Numbered from the stretch's first letter, positions 5,871 through 14,074 are shown. The stretch is 21,451 nucleotides of DNA from Candidatus Argoarchaeum ethanivorans (GCA_905067535.1 CAJHIR010000006.1:1-21451); one strand, 5' to 3'. The notes: generated by a model from the sequence alone, not told the origin. Numbers and translations are program-made.

Positions 5871-7151
5871 TCATCTGCTTGGGTGCACCACAGTCTCATC
5901 GGTGTATCGTATCAATGGTTTTGCAAGATGCCTGCGAGCAACAGGCGGCGTTTCATACAAACCGGATACCAGCTGGGAAGCTGTCTCCAGCCTCTCAGGT
6001 ATGCTGGATGTTGTTTTGCATTTTTTACACCGGTAGCCTTGACCCCTGCCTGCTGATTTCATTCGTTTACCACAGGCAGAACACACAGGATTTCGCATGG
6101 TTACTCGTGGCGACAACTGACCAATATTAATCTTTTCAATATTGACCGTCTTATTCTTAACAGAACCATACACAGTGACAATATCGCCAACTGCAAGCTG
6201 TTTAATAAGACAGCGGAAGTTCTTTGTAGGTTCAAACGCAGCACAATCAATTCTGCCTGTAGAATCCTTGATAGTAAATATGACGTGCCCACCACTAATC
6301 GTTTGTGGTGGTGTTTCAACCATACCTTTAATCCTATATGAGCATCCATCCCTTGCTTCTGCAACACTGCTGTCTGTAATGTGCATATCTGTGCCTTGGT
6401 TTGTAATATACATCAGGCGATTCTCTACTGGCTCTGACTGTATGATGTTAGAGGCATGCTCAATCACATCCACATCATCGCCGCGAATTCCAAAGAGCAC
6501 CGGATCAGGCCCATGCGGTGAGCACACAACGCGACAGTTGTTACAATCAACTGTATCCCACGTGTGCGGGTAAGACATTGAATCGGCAGCCCACACACTT
6601 CTCTCTACTAAAAATCGCTTTTTCCCCCAGTTTTCAGGCTTGCGATATGTGATGAGTTCGTATGTGTAATCTGGCAGGCCATTAAACACAAATCCAGCGG
6701 CTGCAAGTGCACCAATGAGACCGCGCCCGTTCTTGTAACCCACGTGTGCGATATGACATTCTCCAAGGAAATTTTTTGCCTCAGCAATAGTAATAAAGTC
6801 ACGAACTGCCTGGAGAGAAAAATCCTCAAGTCTGCTGCGTATGCCAAATGCTTGCTCTTTTGTTAAAAACACAATCCCCGGATGAGTATTATTGTCGCTG
6901 AACACTGCAAACTCTTCAATAAGGTTACAGCATATCTGTTTCACCTTTTCCATTTTTCTCTTATCTAACACAACATCGAATGCAACAGCGGCATTGCCTC
7001 GTGTTTTAAAACGTACATTTGGATTTAAACGCAACAGGTAGGGGACAGTGGACTCTACCAGGGCTGAAATTCTCTCAACAACAAGTGCACCAAGATAGGT
7101 GGTGCACATTCCGGCAGTCTTCGAGTCAGTATCGTCGATGCCAATGATCAT
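5871..7151 (-). CDS. tiaS: tRNA(Ile2) 2-agmatinylcytidine synthetase TiaS
   Basis: TiaS uses ATP and agmatine to convert C34 of tRNA-Ile2 (anticodon CAU) to agmatidine, so that it reads AUA rather than AUG. The 426-residue protein has the diagnostic N-terminus MIIGIDDTDS then GMCTTYLG, with Thr18 at the position of the autophosphorylated Thr18 of Archaeoglobus TiaS. The central part contains NGRGLIGALAAAGF and an OB-fold-like region at about 272-345. A C-terminal zinc ribbon has Cys357, Cys360, Cys375 and Cys378. The length is normal. It is the last gene of a minus-strand operon, 23 bp after the AarF-like gene, with GGGAG about nine bases before its ATG. Its likely substrate tRNA lies about 4 kb away at 11248-11322. 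Confidence 0.95.
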   Translation of the reverse strand: MIIGIDDTDSKTAGMCTTYLGALVVERISALVESTVPYLLRLNPNVRFKTRGNAAVAFDVVLDKRKMEKVKQICCNLIEEFAVFSDNNTHPGIVFLTKEQAFGIRSRLEDFSLQAVRDFITIAEAKNFLGECHIAHVGYKNGRGLIGALAAAGFVFNGLPDYTYELITYRKPENWGKKRFLVERSVWAADSMSYPHTWDTVDCNNCRVVCSPHGPDPVLFGIRGDDVDVIEHASNIIQSEPVENRLMYITNQGTDMHITDSSVAEARDGCSYRIKGMVETPPQTISGGHVIFTIKDSTGRIDCAAFEPTKNFRCLIKQLAVGDIVTVYGSVKNKTVNIEKINIGQLSPRVTMRNPVCSACGKRMKSAGRGQGYRCKKCKTTSSIPERLETASQLVSGLYETPPVARRHLAKPLIRYTDETVVHPSR

Positions 7152-7174
7152 ATATACTGCACTCCCTGCCAGAT

Positions 7175-8848
7175 CTATATTTTTCCTGACTGAAGGATGT
7201 TTATAGCAAGCCCGAACGCAAGTGCTCCTGCAATCAGAAAGCCAACCATCCCGATCAGTGTTACTCCATAAATCTGTGGCTGCATGTCTTTCTGTATAAA
7301 CATGGATGAACCGATGATCAAAGCTGAGATGATGATGCTAAGGGCAAGCCTGTTAGCGGAAGTACCAAGCTCAGTTGTTACCTCTCTGATACCTCTGTCT
7401 TCGAATTCTATCTTTAGTGTGCCGCGCTCTATTCGTTTTAGTATTTTGTCTATACGAGCTGGTGTTTTGTGCAGTGTGCCAACAGTTTGTGCCAGTGTCT
7501 CTATCGTGTTTTTTGCAATTGTTCCGGGTTGTGTTTTTTGTTTAATGAGTCTTTTTATGTAGGGTTCTGCCAGTTCAGCAAAATTGTAGTCAGGGTCAAG
7601 TTTTCTTCCAATTTCTTCAAGTAAGCTAAGAGTTTTGGATAAGAGCATGATGTTTGCAGGGATTCTGCCATTGTATCTTGTAAGCAGGCTGATTAAATCC
7701 TCCAGAAGCTCTGTTGTGTCGATGTGTTTTATTGAGGTCTCGTAGTAAGTATCTATCAGGTCTAATATTTCAAAACGAAGGCTTGTGTTGATACGATCTT
7801 CATCAAGGAATTCCATTTCTATCAGTATTTCAATATACTTATTTATGTCGTGCCGTATGAGTGCTATTAGCAGGCTTGTGATATTGTTGAGTATTTCCCG
7901 GTCGAGCCTTCCTGCTATGCCAAAGTCGATGAAAGCAATATTACCGTCACCTGTAACAAGGATGTTGCCTGGATGAGGGTCTGCATGGTAGTATTGTTTT
8001 TCGAATATTTGCTTAAAGTATGCGTTGGACAGTTTTTCTGCAACCTGTTCAAGGTTTATGTTGTTTTTTCGCAGTATCGCAGTTTCGGTAATCTTCGTGC
8101 CTTTGATGTATTCCATCGTGAGTATGCTTCGCGTGGTGTACTTTCTGTAGATTGTTGGGATTATAATTTCTTGTCTATCTTCGAAGTCTTTTTTAAAAGT
8201 TTCTGCAGTTCTTGCCTCTTTTATGTAATCACATTCGTTTCGCAGTGTTCTGCTAAATTCTTCTATGAATCCAACCGGATTATACCTTCTGATCTCTAGC
8301 ATGTATTTTTCTGCGAAGTGTGCAAGGCTTAACAGGATTTCAAGGTCGGTGTTGATGATGTTTTCTATGCCTGGTCGTTTGATTTTGATGATTACTTCTT
8401 CACCCGTCGCAAGTGTTGCACGGTGAACCTGTCCAATAGAAGCTGCTGCAAGTGGTTTTTCTTCGATGTGTTTGTAGATTTGTTCTGGTGATGTTTGAAG
8501 TTCTTCTTGTATCTCTCTTGTTACTATCTGGTAATCAAACGATGGCACTTCATCCTGTAGTTTTGATAGCTCTGTGATATAGCTTGATGGAAGTATATCG
8601 TACCGTGTGCTGAGCATCTGTCCAAATTTGATAAAGGTTGGTCCAAGTTCCTCGAGTGCTTTACGGAGTCGCTCTGCTTCGTCGGTTGGCAGTACTGGCT
8701 TTTTTCTATGAATTGCCCGTTTTAATTTCTGGTATGGGCGAAGGTTGAATCTATCGAGAAGGTAGCCAAGACCGTTTTTTATCAGTATTTCTGTTATTTC
8801 CCGGTATCTCTGTGCATGTTTGTACTGCTTATCGATTCTCCACACCAT
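7175..8848 (-). CDS. AarF/ABC1/UbiB-family atypical kinase-like protein
   Basis: This 557-residue protein is a complete UbiB/ADCK-family member. The family has an atypical protein-kinase fold linked to isoprenoid quinone or other lipid metabolism; in archaea the precise role is unknown. Visible motifs are the KxGQ element Lys74-Gln77 (TFIKFGQMLSTR), the Ala-rich loop 132-140 (PLAAASIGQ) that replaces the glycine loop, the Lys in VIIKIKRP, the catalytic DPHPGN at 290-295 and the metal-binding DFG at 308-310. Two hydrophobic helices near the C-terminus (about 500-555) should anchor it in the membrane. Its start overlaps the end of the upstream DUF460 gene by 20 bp, implying translational coupling. 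Confidence 0.93.
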   Translation of the reverse strand: MVWRIDKQYKHAQRYREITEILIKNGLGYLLDRFNLRPYQKLKRAIHRKKPVLPTDEAERLRKALEELGPTFIKFGQMLSTRYDILPSSYITELSKLQDEVPSFDYQIVTREIQEELQTSPEQIYKHIEEKPLAAASIGQVHRATLATGEEVIIKIKRPGIENIINTDLEILLSLAHFAEKYMLEIRRYNPVGFIEEFSRTLRNECDYIKEARTAETFKKDFEDRQEIIIPTIYRKYTTRSILTMEYIKGTKITETAILRKNNINLEQVAEKLSNAYFKQIFEKQYYHADPHPGNILVTGDGNIAFIDFGIAGRLDREILNNITSLLIALIRHDINKYIEILIEMEFLDEDRINTSLRFEILDLIDTYYETSIKHIDTTELLEDLISLLTRYNGRIPANIMLLSKTLSLLEEIGRKLDPDYNFAELAEPYIKRLIKQKTQPGTIAKNTIETLAQTVGTLHKTPARIDKILKRIERGTLKIEFEDRGIREVTTELGTSANRLALSIIISALIIGSSMFIQKDMQPQIYGVTLIGMVGFLIAGALAFGLAINILQSGKI

Positions 8849-10832
8849 TTACCGTTACCTCCTGTTGTTTTTTCAGTTCTTTTTTTCGCTTGCCCTGGTA
8901 CTCTTTTATTAGCTGCTGTAACCACTCACGTTTCCGGTCGTGTCGGTATTTTTCTGCATTTTTCTTCCATTGTGTGATTGCCTGCGTAATATTCTCTGTA
9001 GTTGCTATTGCAAATTCATTCTCTCTTTTAATATTTAGTTGTGCTGCAGAAAATACTGGTATGTTGTTGATAAATAATTGTTGTTCTGCTTCATGTGACA
9101 TTTCATTGTAGGTTGCAACTGCTTTGACCTGTAGCTGTGACAGGATGTTAGCAGTAGCTGTTCCGCCCCCACTCGCATCCATTATTAACAGTACATCTCC
9201 TTTTTTTATTCCACTGGCATCTTTTGTTTGTTGTATGCTGTCTCTGGTAAATGACTCAACAATTTTTACTGGTGTAGCATATCCAGTCATTTCAAGCCGT
9301 CTCATCTGCCTTATTCTGCTGTTTCGATCTTGTAATTCCCTGATTTTATCTTCTTTTCGCTGCACTTCAATTGTCAGGTGTTTTATTTTCTTGCTTCGAA
9401 TTTGTATTTCTTTATCCCTTTTAAGTTTCTTGTATTCTTTTGTGCGAAGTGTTTTGAGTTTGTTGTGAAGTGTTTTAATTTCAATGTCTTTATTTGTTAT
9501 TTGTTTTTGTAAGTCATCGATGTATTCTTTTAAAATAATTAGTTGCTCTTCCTCTTTTTGTTTGGTTGCTGCTGTTTCATTCCGGTTCTTTAGCTTTGCT
9601 GTTTTTTTGACTCGTATTGTTTTTGGTTTTGATGCTGTGTATTGCATCAGTGCTCTATCTATTGACTCGCCTTTTACGACTTTTGCTTTTATTTCATCTG
9701 AATTTGCATAATTGCTAAGTTTTCGCTCTATTTGAACGAACTTGTTTTTGTATTTTTTATATGCACACAATGCTGCTGCAAGAGCGTCACGCTCGTGCGT
9801 ATTTGTGTATAGAGTATCCTGTGTCAGTTCAATCTTCTCTTCAACACTCAGCGACTCTGGCGGAATGAAAGGCACTGCGCTAAAGCTTCGGCGTATTCGC
9901 TCCACTCCATGCGGTATTGGGTTTACATCGGTTGCAATGACAAGTGGACGTCCAAGGTTAGAAAGAGTTTCAATAGTATCTGCTGTGCTTGTTGTGCGGG
10001 AACTTCCGAGATACAACCGTTCCCCGTCAAGCTTTAGAACTGCTACTGCGGTAGTCGTGCCGGGGTCTATTCCTATAATTATGTAAGGGTGTTTTGGCTT
10101 AGTCAGTGGTTTGAATTTGAAACGATCTTTTTCGATACTTTTTACTTCGACCTGCGCATCTCCATAGTGTCCACCATGTATTCGCAATTTGTCTTTGGGC
10201 ACCTGAATAATGAACTCTCCCCTGCTATAGCCTCCATATCCTCGAACTACTTTAAGCGTGTAGGATGCCTGATGTGTTAATGCGTATTCCTTGAGGTATG
10301 CTTCTATGTCTCTTGTTTTCTCCCGTACTGTCCCATGAACTTTTCTTCGATATCGATTTTGACTCCAGCCGCCCCGTCCAAGAGATCGGGCGCGTGTTAC
10401 CGTTATCCTTGTCGCATTCTCAAAAGCTTCAAGCACATCTCCAACCCCGATTTGAGCAAGCATGGCACATGCGTATGCTTCGTCCACTGGATCAAACCGA
10501 TTGATGCTAATTCCATATTCTTTAGCAATTCCTGGCAGGCTTCCCTTATGTTCTCCCCCGGTTACCTGAACTATCCTTGTACTGGATGGTAGTTTTTGAA
10601 GGTCGCTTGTTAGCTCTTTTCTGTCTGATGCAAGCTCGTAGATATTGTCGGTTGCAATGATGTCTGGTTTGTATTCATGTATCAGCTTCAGTAGTTTGTG
10701 TTTACTCAGCATCCGCAGTTTTTCAACATCTGTGTTTTTTAGTATGACCACTGCATAAAGAGGGGGCGTCCTGGCTCTTGGTGAGCCTTTTGATATGTCA
10801 ACCCCAAAAATAGTGCTTGCTAACTCCAACAC
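8829..10832 (-). CDS. DUF460 / COG2433 RNase H-fold (RuvC-like) predicted nuclease
   Basis: This 667-residue archaeal protein belongs to the DUF460 family, predicted to have an RNase H-like fold related to RuvC/YqgF; its function is not established. A first domain begins FGVDISKG. The second, RuvC-like domain carries Asp256 in IIIGIDPGTTTAVAVLKLDG, Asp302 in VIATDVNP and His346-Asp349 in THERDALAAAL, a plausible catalytic acid set. A highly charged coiled coil follows at about 425-510, then a C-terminal region with VLLIMDASGGGTATANIL. It begins at GTG 10832, supported by the Shine-Dalgarno sequence GGAGTG five bases upstream. It leads the operon with the AarF-like gene and tiaS. Confidence 0.9.
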   Translation of the reverse strand: MLELASTIFGVDISKGSPRARTPPLYAVVILKNTDVEKLRMLSKHKLLKLIHEYKPDIIATDNIYELASDRKELTSDLQKLPSSTRIVQVTGGEHKGSLPGIAKEYGISINRFDPVDEAYACAMLAQIGVGDVLEAFENATRITVTRARSLGRGGWSQNRYRRKVHGTVREKTRDIEAYLKEYALTHQASYTLKVVRGYGGYSRGEFIIQVPKDKLRIHGGHYGDAQVEVKSIEKDRFKFKPLTKPKHPYIIIGIDPGTTTAVAVLKLDGERLYLGSSRTTSTADTIETLSNLGRPLVIATDVNPIPHGVERIRRSFSAVPFIPPESLSVEEKIELTQDTLYTNTHERDALAAALCAYKKYKNKFVQIERKLSNYANSDEIKAKVVKGESIDRALMQYTASKPKTIRVKKTAKLKNRNETAATKQKEEEQLIILKEYIDDLQKQITNKDIEIKTLHNKLKTLRTKEYKKLKRDKEIQIRSKKIKHLTIEVQRKEDKIRELQDRNSRIRQMRRLEMTGYATPVKIVESFTRDSIQQTKDASGIKKGDVLLIMDASGGGTATANILSQLQVKAVATYNEMSHEAEQQLFINNIPVFSAAQLNIKRENEFAIATTENITQAITQWKKNAEKYRHDRKREWLQQLIKEYQGKRKKELKKQQEVTVNGVENR

Positions 10833-10876
10833 AACTTCACTCCTGTATATTTTTTATTTATACTAAACCGTGTCTG

Positions 10877-10893
10877 TTTTTTATAACTTTCCA
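10877..10893 (-). promoter_or_regulatory. Promoter of the DUF460-AarF-tiaS operon
   Basis: The minus strand reads GGAAAG then TTATAAAA, a good archaeal BRE plus TATA box. About 25 bp downstream would place transcription start near 10855, leaving a roughly 20-nt leader that contains the GGAGTG ribosome binding site. A second AT-rich box (TATAAATA, near 10855-10862) lies too close to the start codon to be compatible with that ribosome binding site. Confidence 0.6.
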
Positions 10894-11035
10894 TTCACAG
10901 ATATGCACATTTACCACCAAAAAACCTCCTTCTGTCTCCCCCTATGGTTTATGCCATAAAAATTTCAAATTATATTTATAAAGTAGTATATTTAATGCAA
11001 AAGGATAAGTATAAACGTTTCTATGACTATTGGCA

Positions 11036-11052
11036 TAGCAAAGTTTATACTT
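11036..11052 (+). promoter_or_regulatory. Promoter of the tRNA cluster
   Basis: AGCAAAG followed by TTTATACTT forms a BRE/TATA box whose centre is about 30 bp upstream of the first tRNA base, normal spacing for an archaeal tRNA promoter. The region farther upstream (about 10965-11000) is very AT-rich. Confidence 0.65.
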
Positions 11053-11077
11053 CGATATGCATTTAAGTGCATTCAGA

Positions 11078-11150
11078 GCCGCTATAACTCAGTTGGTAGA
11101 GTGTCTGGCTGTTAACCAGATCGTCACAGGTTCGAGTCCTGTTGGCGGCG
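11078..11150 (+). tRNA. tRNA-Asn (GTT)
   Basis: The 73-nt cloverleaf has acceptor arms GCCGCTA and TGGCGGC, anticodon stem TCTGG/CCAGA around the loop CTGTTAA, and T arm ACAGG-TTCGAGT-CCTGT. The anticodon GTT reads Asn codons. The discriminator base is G. The 3' CCA is not encoded (CAT follows). No intron is present. Confidence 0.97.
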
Positions 11151-11171
11151 CATCAAGGATTACCGGTAACT

Positions 11172-11192
11172 CTGCACAACAAAGTTGTGCAG
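11172..11192. repeat. Short perfect hairpin, copy 2 of 3
   Basis: Arms CTGCACAAC and GTTGTGCAG with loop AAA, located between the tRNA-Asn and CAT-anticodon tRNA genes. The arms are identical to those at 3401-3421. Confidence 0.8.
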
Positions 11193-11215
11193 TGCTTTGC
11201 AATCGAGTGTTATCT

Positions 11216-11236
11216 CCGCACAACGAAGTTGTGCAG
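11216..11236. repeat. Short hairpin, copy 3 of 3 (one mismatch)
   Basis: Arms CCGCACAAC and GTTGTGCAG with loop GAA; one C-A mismatch breaks the stem. It lies 44 bp after copy 2, in the same tRNA spacer. Confidence 0.75.
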
Positions 11237-11247
11237 TTTCTTAAAAT

Positions 11248-11322
11248 GGGCCTGTAGCTTAGTCAGGGTAGAGCCCCCGGCTCATAACCGGGTGGTCACC
11301 GGTTCAAATCCGGTCAGGCCCA
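11248..11322 (+). tRNA. tRNA with CAT anticodon, probably tRNA-Ile2 rather than Met
   Basis: The 75-nt cloverleaf has acceptor arms GGGCCTG and CAGGCCC with discriminator A, anticodon stem CCCGG/CCGGG around the loop CTCATAA, and T arm ACCGG-TTCAAAT-CCGGT. CAT could be elongator Met, initiator Met or Ile2. The GGGCC acceptor start and A73 resemble archaeal isoleucine tRNAs, whereas the archaeal elongator Met tRNAs I recall start GCCGGG and initiators AGCGGG. I therefore favour tRNA-Ile2, whose C34 is modified by TiaS. This identity call is inference from remembered family patterns. CCA is not encoded. Confidence 0.93.
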
Positions 11323-11331
11323 CTTGACCTG

Positions 11332-11402
11332 GCACCGATAGTCTAGTGGTATGACATGGGCCTTCCAAGCCCATGACCCGGGTTCAAATCCCGGTCGGTG
11401 CA
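11332..11402 (+). tRNA. tRNA-Gly (TCC)
   Basis: The 71-nt cloverleaf has acceptor arms GCACCGA and TCGGTGC with discriminator A, anticodon stem TGGGC/GCCCA around the loop CTTCCAA (anticodon TCC), and T arm CCGGG-TTCAAAT-CCCGG. It starts only nine bases after the previous tRNA, so the three are surely one transcript. CCA is not encoded. Confidence 0.97.
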
Positions 11403-11409
11403 TTGTAAA

Positions 11410-11450
11410 TTTTTTTGTTATACCTATGCCCATATCATTGATTTTTTTTT
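11410..11450 (+). terminator. T-tract terminator after the tRNA cluster
   Basis: A 7-T run at 11410-11416 and a 9-T run at 11442-11450 follow the last tRNA on its coding strand. Archaeal RNA polymerase terminates at such U-rich tracts without needing a hairpin. The rest of 11403-11541 holds no gene that I can see. Confidence 0.6.
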
Positions 11451-11541
11451 AAAACCTTGCTTTTTATTTGCTTCATGCTAACATCTCCTCACAAAGACCT
11501 CACTTTATTTATTTTGTTAATGTATAACTGCCAGTTGACGC

Positions 11542-12348
11542 TCAATAGAGCGAGCGTTTACTGAACAATAACGAAATGATGAAACCAGCTCCGGCAACAA
11601 GGATAATCGTTGCCCCACTTGCGATATTCAGTTCGTAAGAAATCCACAGACCACTCACTGTAAAAACCATGCTCAGTAAAATTGAAAAAATCATCATCTT
11701 TTTCATACTATACGTAAACTGCTTGGTTATCGCCGCTGGAACCGTTAACAATGCTATCACCAAAATAATGCCTACTGCCTGCATCATAACGATTACTGAT
11801 AAAGCGATTAGACATAGAAGGAGAAAATACAGGTAACCAGTAGGAATGCCCCTCAACCTTCCGAATTCCTCATCAAAGGAAAGAGCAAAGAACCCTTTGT
11901 ATAGCAAAAATATCACTGATACGATGACAGTAACCAGAACAAGCATCAGGCGGAGATCACCAGAGGATACAATTAAAATATTTCCAAAGAGATAAGTTGA
12001 TATTCCCGGAACATAGCCCGGAGTCAAGCCAATGAAGATTACACCTAGTGCCATCCCCACCGCCCATAATATTCCGATTGCTGTATCCTCTGGCAACTTC
12101 GTTTTTTTGCTGATCATACCGATACCGAGAGCAGAAGCAATAGCAAAGAACAAAGCCCCAATCATAGGACTTATACCAAGAAAAAAACTTAAACCCACTC
12201 CCCCAAACGCAGTATGAGCGATTCCGCCACTGATAAAGACCATTCTATTCACCACCACATAGACACCAATGATTCCGCATACGATACTTGCCAGAAGTCC
12301 TGCAGCCAGTGCATTCTGCATGAATTCGTATTGTAGCAACTCTATCAT
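11542..12348 (-). CDS. Metal ABC transporter permease (ZnuB/TroC-like)
   Basis: This 268-residue protein is almost wholly hydrophobic, with about eight predicted membrane helices and the ABC-3 family character: FISGGIAHTAFGGVGLSFFLGI near the N-terminus, AVGMALGVIFIGLTPGY in the middle, and LLTVPAAITKQFTYSMKKMM in the cytoplasmic loop that contacts the ATPase. It forms the membrane channel of a Zn or Mn importer. It is the third gene of the operon, 7 bp after the ATPase gene. A CGCTC/GAGCG hairpin overlaps its stop codon. Confidence 0.92.
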   Translation of the reverse strand: MIELLQYEFMQNALAAGLLASIVCGIIGVYVVVNRMVFISGGIAHTAFGGVGLSFFLGISPMIGALFFAIASALGIGMISKKTKLPEDTAIGILWAVGMALGVIFIGLTPGYVPGISTYLFGNILIVSSGDLRLMLVLVTVIVSVIFLLYKGFFALSFDEEFGRLRGIPTGYLYFLLLCLIALSVIVMMQAVGIILVIALLTVPAAITKQFTYSMKKMMIFSILLSMVFTVSGLWISYELNIASGATIILVAGAGFIISLLFSKRSLY

Positions 12349-12355
12349 GGTATCC

Positions 12356-13108
12356 TCAGTGCTCCTTTAATACCCTGTGCGGAACACCGTGTGCAATCAA
12401 TTCGATGGGACACTGATAAGCGGCTTTGATATCTTCCGGACGTATTTCCTTTGAGTTATGATAGAATAGCTTGCGATTAAGACATGCAATCTTATCCACA
12501 TAAACAGATACTGCAGTAAGGTCGTGGGATACCAGCACGATTGTCGTTTTTTCATTTAACTTCTTTAATAATTCATAGAATTCCCGCTGGGCAGAAGCAT
12601 CAATACCAGCGGTTGGCTCGTCCAGCAGTAACAATTCCGGATTAGATACAAGAGCTCTCGCGATTAAAACGCGCTGCTGCTGTCCTCCTGAAAGCGTCCC
12701 GATTTGTCTATCTTTATAATTGATCATTTCTACGGTTTTTAGTGCACTTTCAGCCAACTTTTTATCTTTTTCGCTGTATCGTTTAAACATCTCATACAAA
12801 CCCATCCGCGCCATCAGTACTACCTCCCAGACACTGATTGGGAAATCTCTATCGAAGGCTTTGTATTGAGAAAGATACCCTATGCGTTCTCTACTTTTTT
12901 CAGGAGGGCGGCCAAAAACCTTAATTTCCCCTTTGTCAGGCTTAATCAGTCCAAGAATTACTTTAAGTAAAGTGCTCTTTCCTCCACCATTTGGTCCTAT
13001 GATCCCAAGAAAATCATGCTGATATATAGCAAGGTTGATTCCCTCCAGTATCGGCACACGATTATAATGCACCCATACATTTTCCAACCTTACTACCTCT
13101 TCTTTCAT
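12356..13108 (-). CDS. Metal ABC transporter ATP-binding protein (ZnuC-like)
   Basis: This protein drives import of zinc or manganese by ATP hydrolysis. All ABC ATPase motifs are present (numbered from the ATG): Walker A GPNGGGKST at about 38-46, Q-loop LSQYKAF, signature LSGGQQQR at about 139-146, Walker B LLLLDEPTAGID, and switch His in LVSHDLT. The frame extends to a TTG at 13114, but the ATG at 13108 (MKEEVVRL) is the more likely start; neither has a strong ribosome binding site. It lies 42 bp after the binding-protein gene and 7 bp before the permease gene. Confidence 0.93.
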   Translation of the reverse strand: MKEEVVRLENVWVHYNRVPILEGINLAIYQHDFLGIIGPNGGGKSTLLKVILGLIKPDKGEIKVFGRPPEKSRERIGYLSQYKAFDRDFPISVWEVVLMARMGLYEMFKRYSEKDKKLAESALKTVEMINYKDRQIGTLSGGQQQRVLIARALVSNPELLLLDEPTAGIDASAQREFYELLKKLNEKTTIVLVSHDLTAVSVYVDKIACLNRKLFYHNSKEIRPEDIKAAYQCPIELIAHGVPHRVLKEH

Positions 13109-13150
13109 AAACAACGAAATGGACAGACCTGTACTTGTAATTTTACAAGT

Positions 13151-14020
13151 TTATTCTTCAAACTCTAATGCAAGAGAGTCTGCTATTTGTTTCATATTTG
13201 ATGTGTAATTCCTGAAAAGCGGATCCATTGATGCTGTTTCTCCACCAATTGCCCTTGCAATGGTCTTGCAAGGTTCTGCTGCGAACTGTGGTGCTACAAA
13301 TACATACCTGAGATTATACCGGGTAGACTCATCTATAGAGTCCTGTATGACCTGTGGAGTTGGCTCTTTGCCACCGTATTCGACTGCAAGTTGTGTCAAA
13401 TTGTATTCCTCTGCAAAATATCCAAAAGATGGATGATACGTCATAAAGACCCGGTTACTGAACCCGTCGAGTTTGTGATGGATGTATTCATTAAGAGTAT
13501 CCAACTCTTTTAGGTAATTATCTTTGTTTTGAGTGTAATAGTCTGCATTGTCAGGATCAATCTTAACAAGTCCGTTGCAAATGTTTTCTACCATAATTTT
13601 TGCATTAACAGGAGAGTTCCAGATATGTGGGTCGTTTCCCATCTTTGTAATTCCTTCTGAACAATCTACGATATTCATATTCCTGTTATTGCTAATGATC
13701 TTTTCCATCCAGTTGTTCTCAAACTCAACACCTGATCCCACCTTAGCATACATCTCTGCTTTTGTAACCTCTTTCATCATGCCTGGTGTTGGTTCATAAG
13801 TATGGGGACTTGCACCCGGTGGAACCATAACTGTAACGCGGACCCGGTCTCCTCCAACCTTTTCCACAAATTCCTGCTGGGGAGCGATTGTTACAATTAC
13901 AATAGTTTGATTGTTTTTGTGTTCTTCTTCCTGCAATCCAGTAAAAAAGTAGGTACTGGCAGCAGCACAAATGATTAGTGTTACAACAATGGTAGCCATG
14001 ATTGCTTGTTTTTTGTCCAT
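13151..14020 (-). CDS. Metal-binding ABC substrate-binding protein (ZnuA/TroA-like)
   Basis: This extracytoplasmic cluster-9 binding protein delivers Zn or Mn to the permease. From the ATG at 14020 (289 residues) it has an N-terminal membrane anchor or signal (MDKKQAIMATIVVTLIICAA). The metal-site ligands are His73 in PGASPHTYEP, His132 in DPHIWNSP, His196 in TYHPSFGYF and Asp266 in MDPLF. Three His plus one Asp suits zinc, but there is no His-rich loop, so manganese cannot be excluded. The open frame extends to a TTG at 14044; GGTGA eight bases before ATG 14020 favours the shorter form. It heads the A-C-B operon. Confidence 0.9.
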   Translation of the reverse strand: MDKKQAIMATIVVTLIICAAASTYFFTGLQEEEHKNNQTIVIVTIAPQQEFVEKVGGDRVRVTVMVPPGASPHTYEPTPGMMKEVTKAEMYAKVGSGVEFENNWMEKIISNNRNMNIVDCSEGITKMGNDPHIWNSPVNAKIMVENICNGLVKIDPDNADYYTQNKDNYLKELDTLNEYIHHKLDGFSNRVFMTYHPSFGYFAEEYNLTQLAVEYGGKEPTPQVIQDSIDESTRYNLRYVFVAPQFAAEPCKTIARAIGGETASMDPLFRNYTSNMKQIADSLALEFEE

Positions 14021-14057
14021 TGTATTTTTCACCGGAATGACCAATGGTAACTCTTGC

Positions 14058-14070
14058 TAATAAATATTAT
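14058..14070 (-). promoter_or_regulatory. Possible promoter of the metal importer operon
   Basis: The minus strand reads ATAATATTTATTA, an AT-rich TATA-like box whose centre is about 26 bp upstream of 14038. That leaves a short leader with the GGTGA ribosome binding site before the ATG at 14020. No clear BRE is visible. Confidence 0.4.
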
Positions 14071-14074
14071 GCAA

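Noticed and set aside
6142..6573. Plus-strand 143-codon frame within tiaS
   Set aside because: Antisense to the conserved part of tiaS and without family resemblance.
9124..9468. Plus-strand hydrophobic open frame within the DUF460 gene
   Set aside because: It is the antisense of the charged coiled-coil region; Lys/Glu codons read backwards give Phe/Leu/Ser-rich frames.
11539..11552. CGCTC/GAGCG hairpin at the stop of the permease gene as an intrinsic terminator
   Set aside because: No T-run follows it on the coding (minus) strand, so there is no positive support for termination here.
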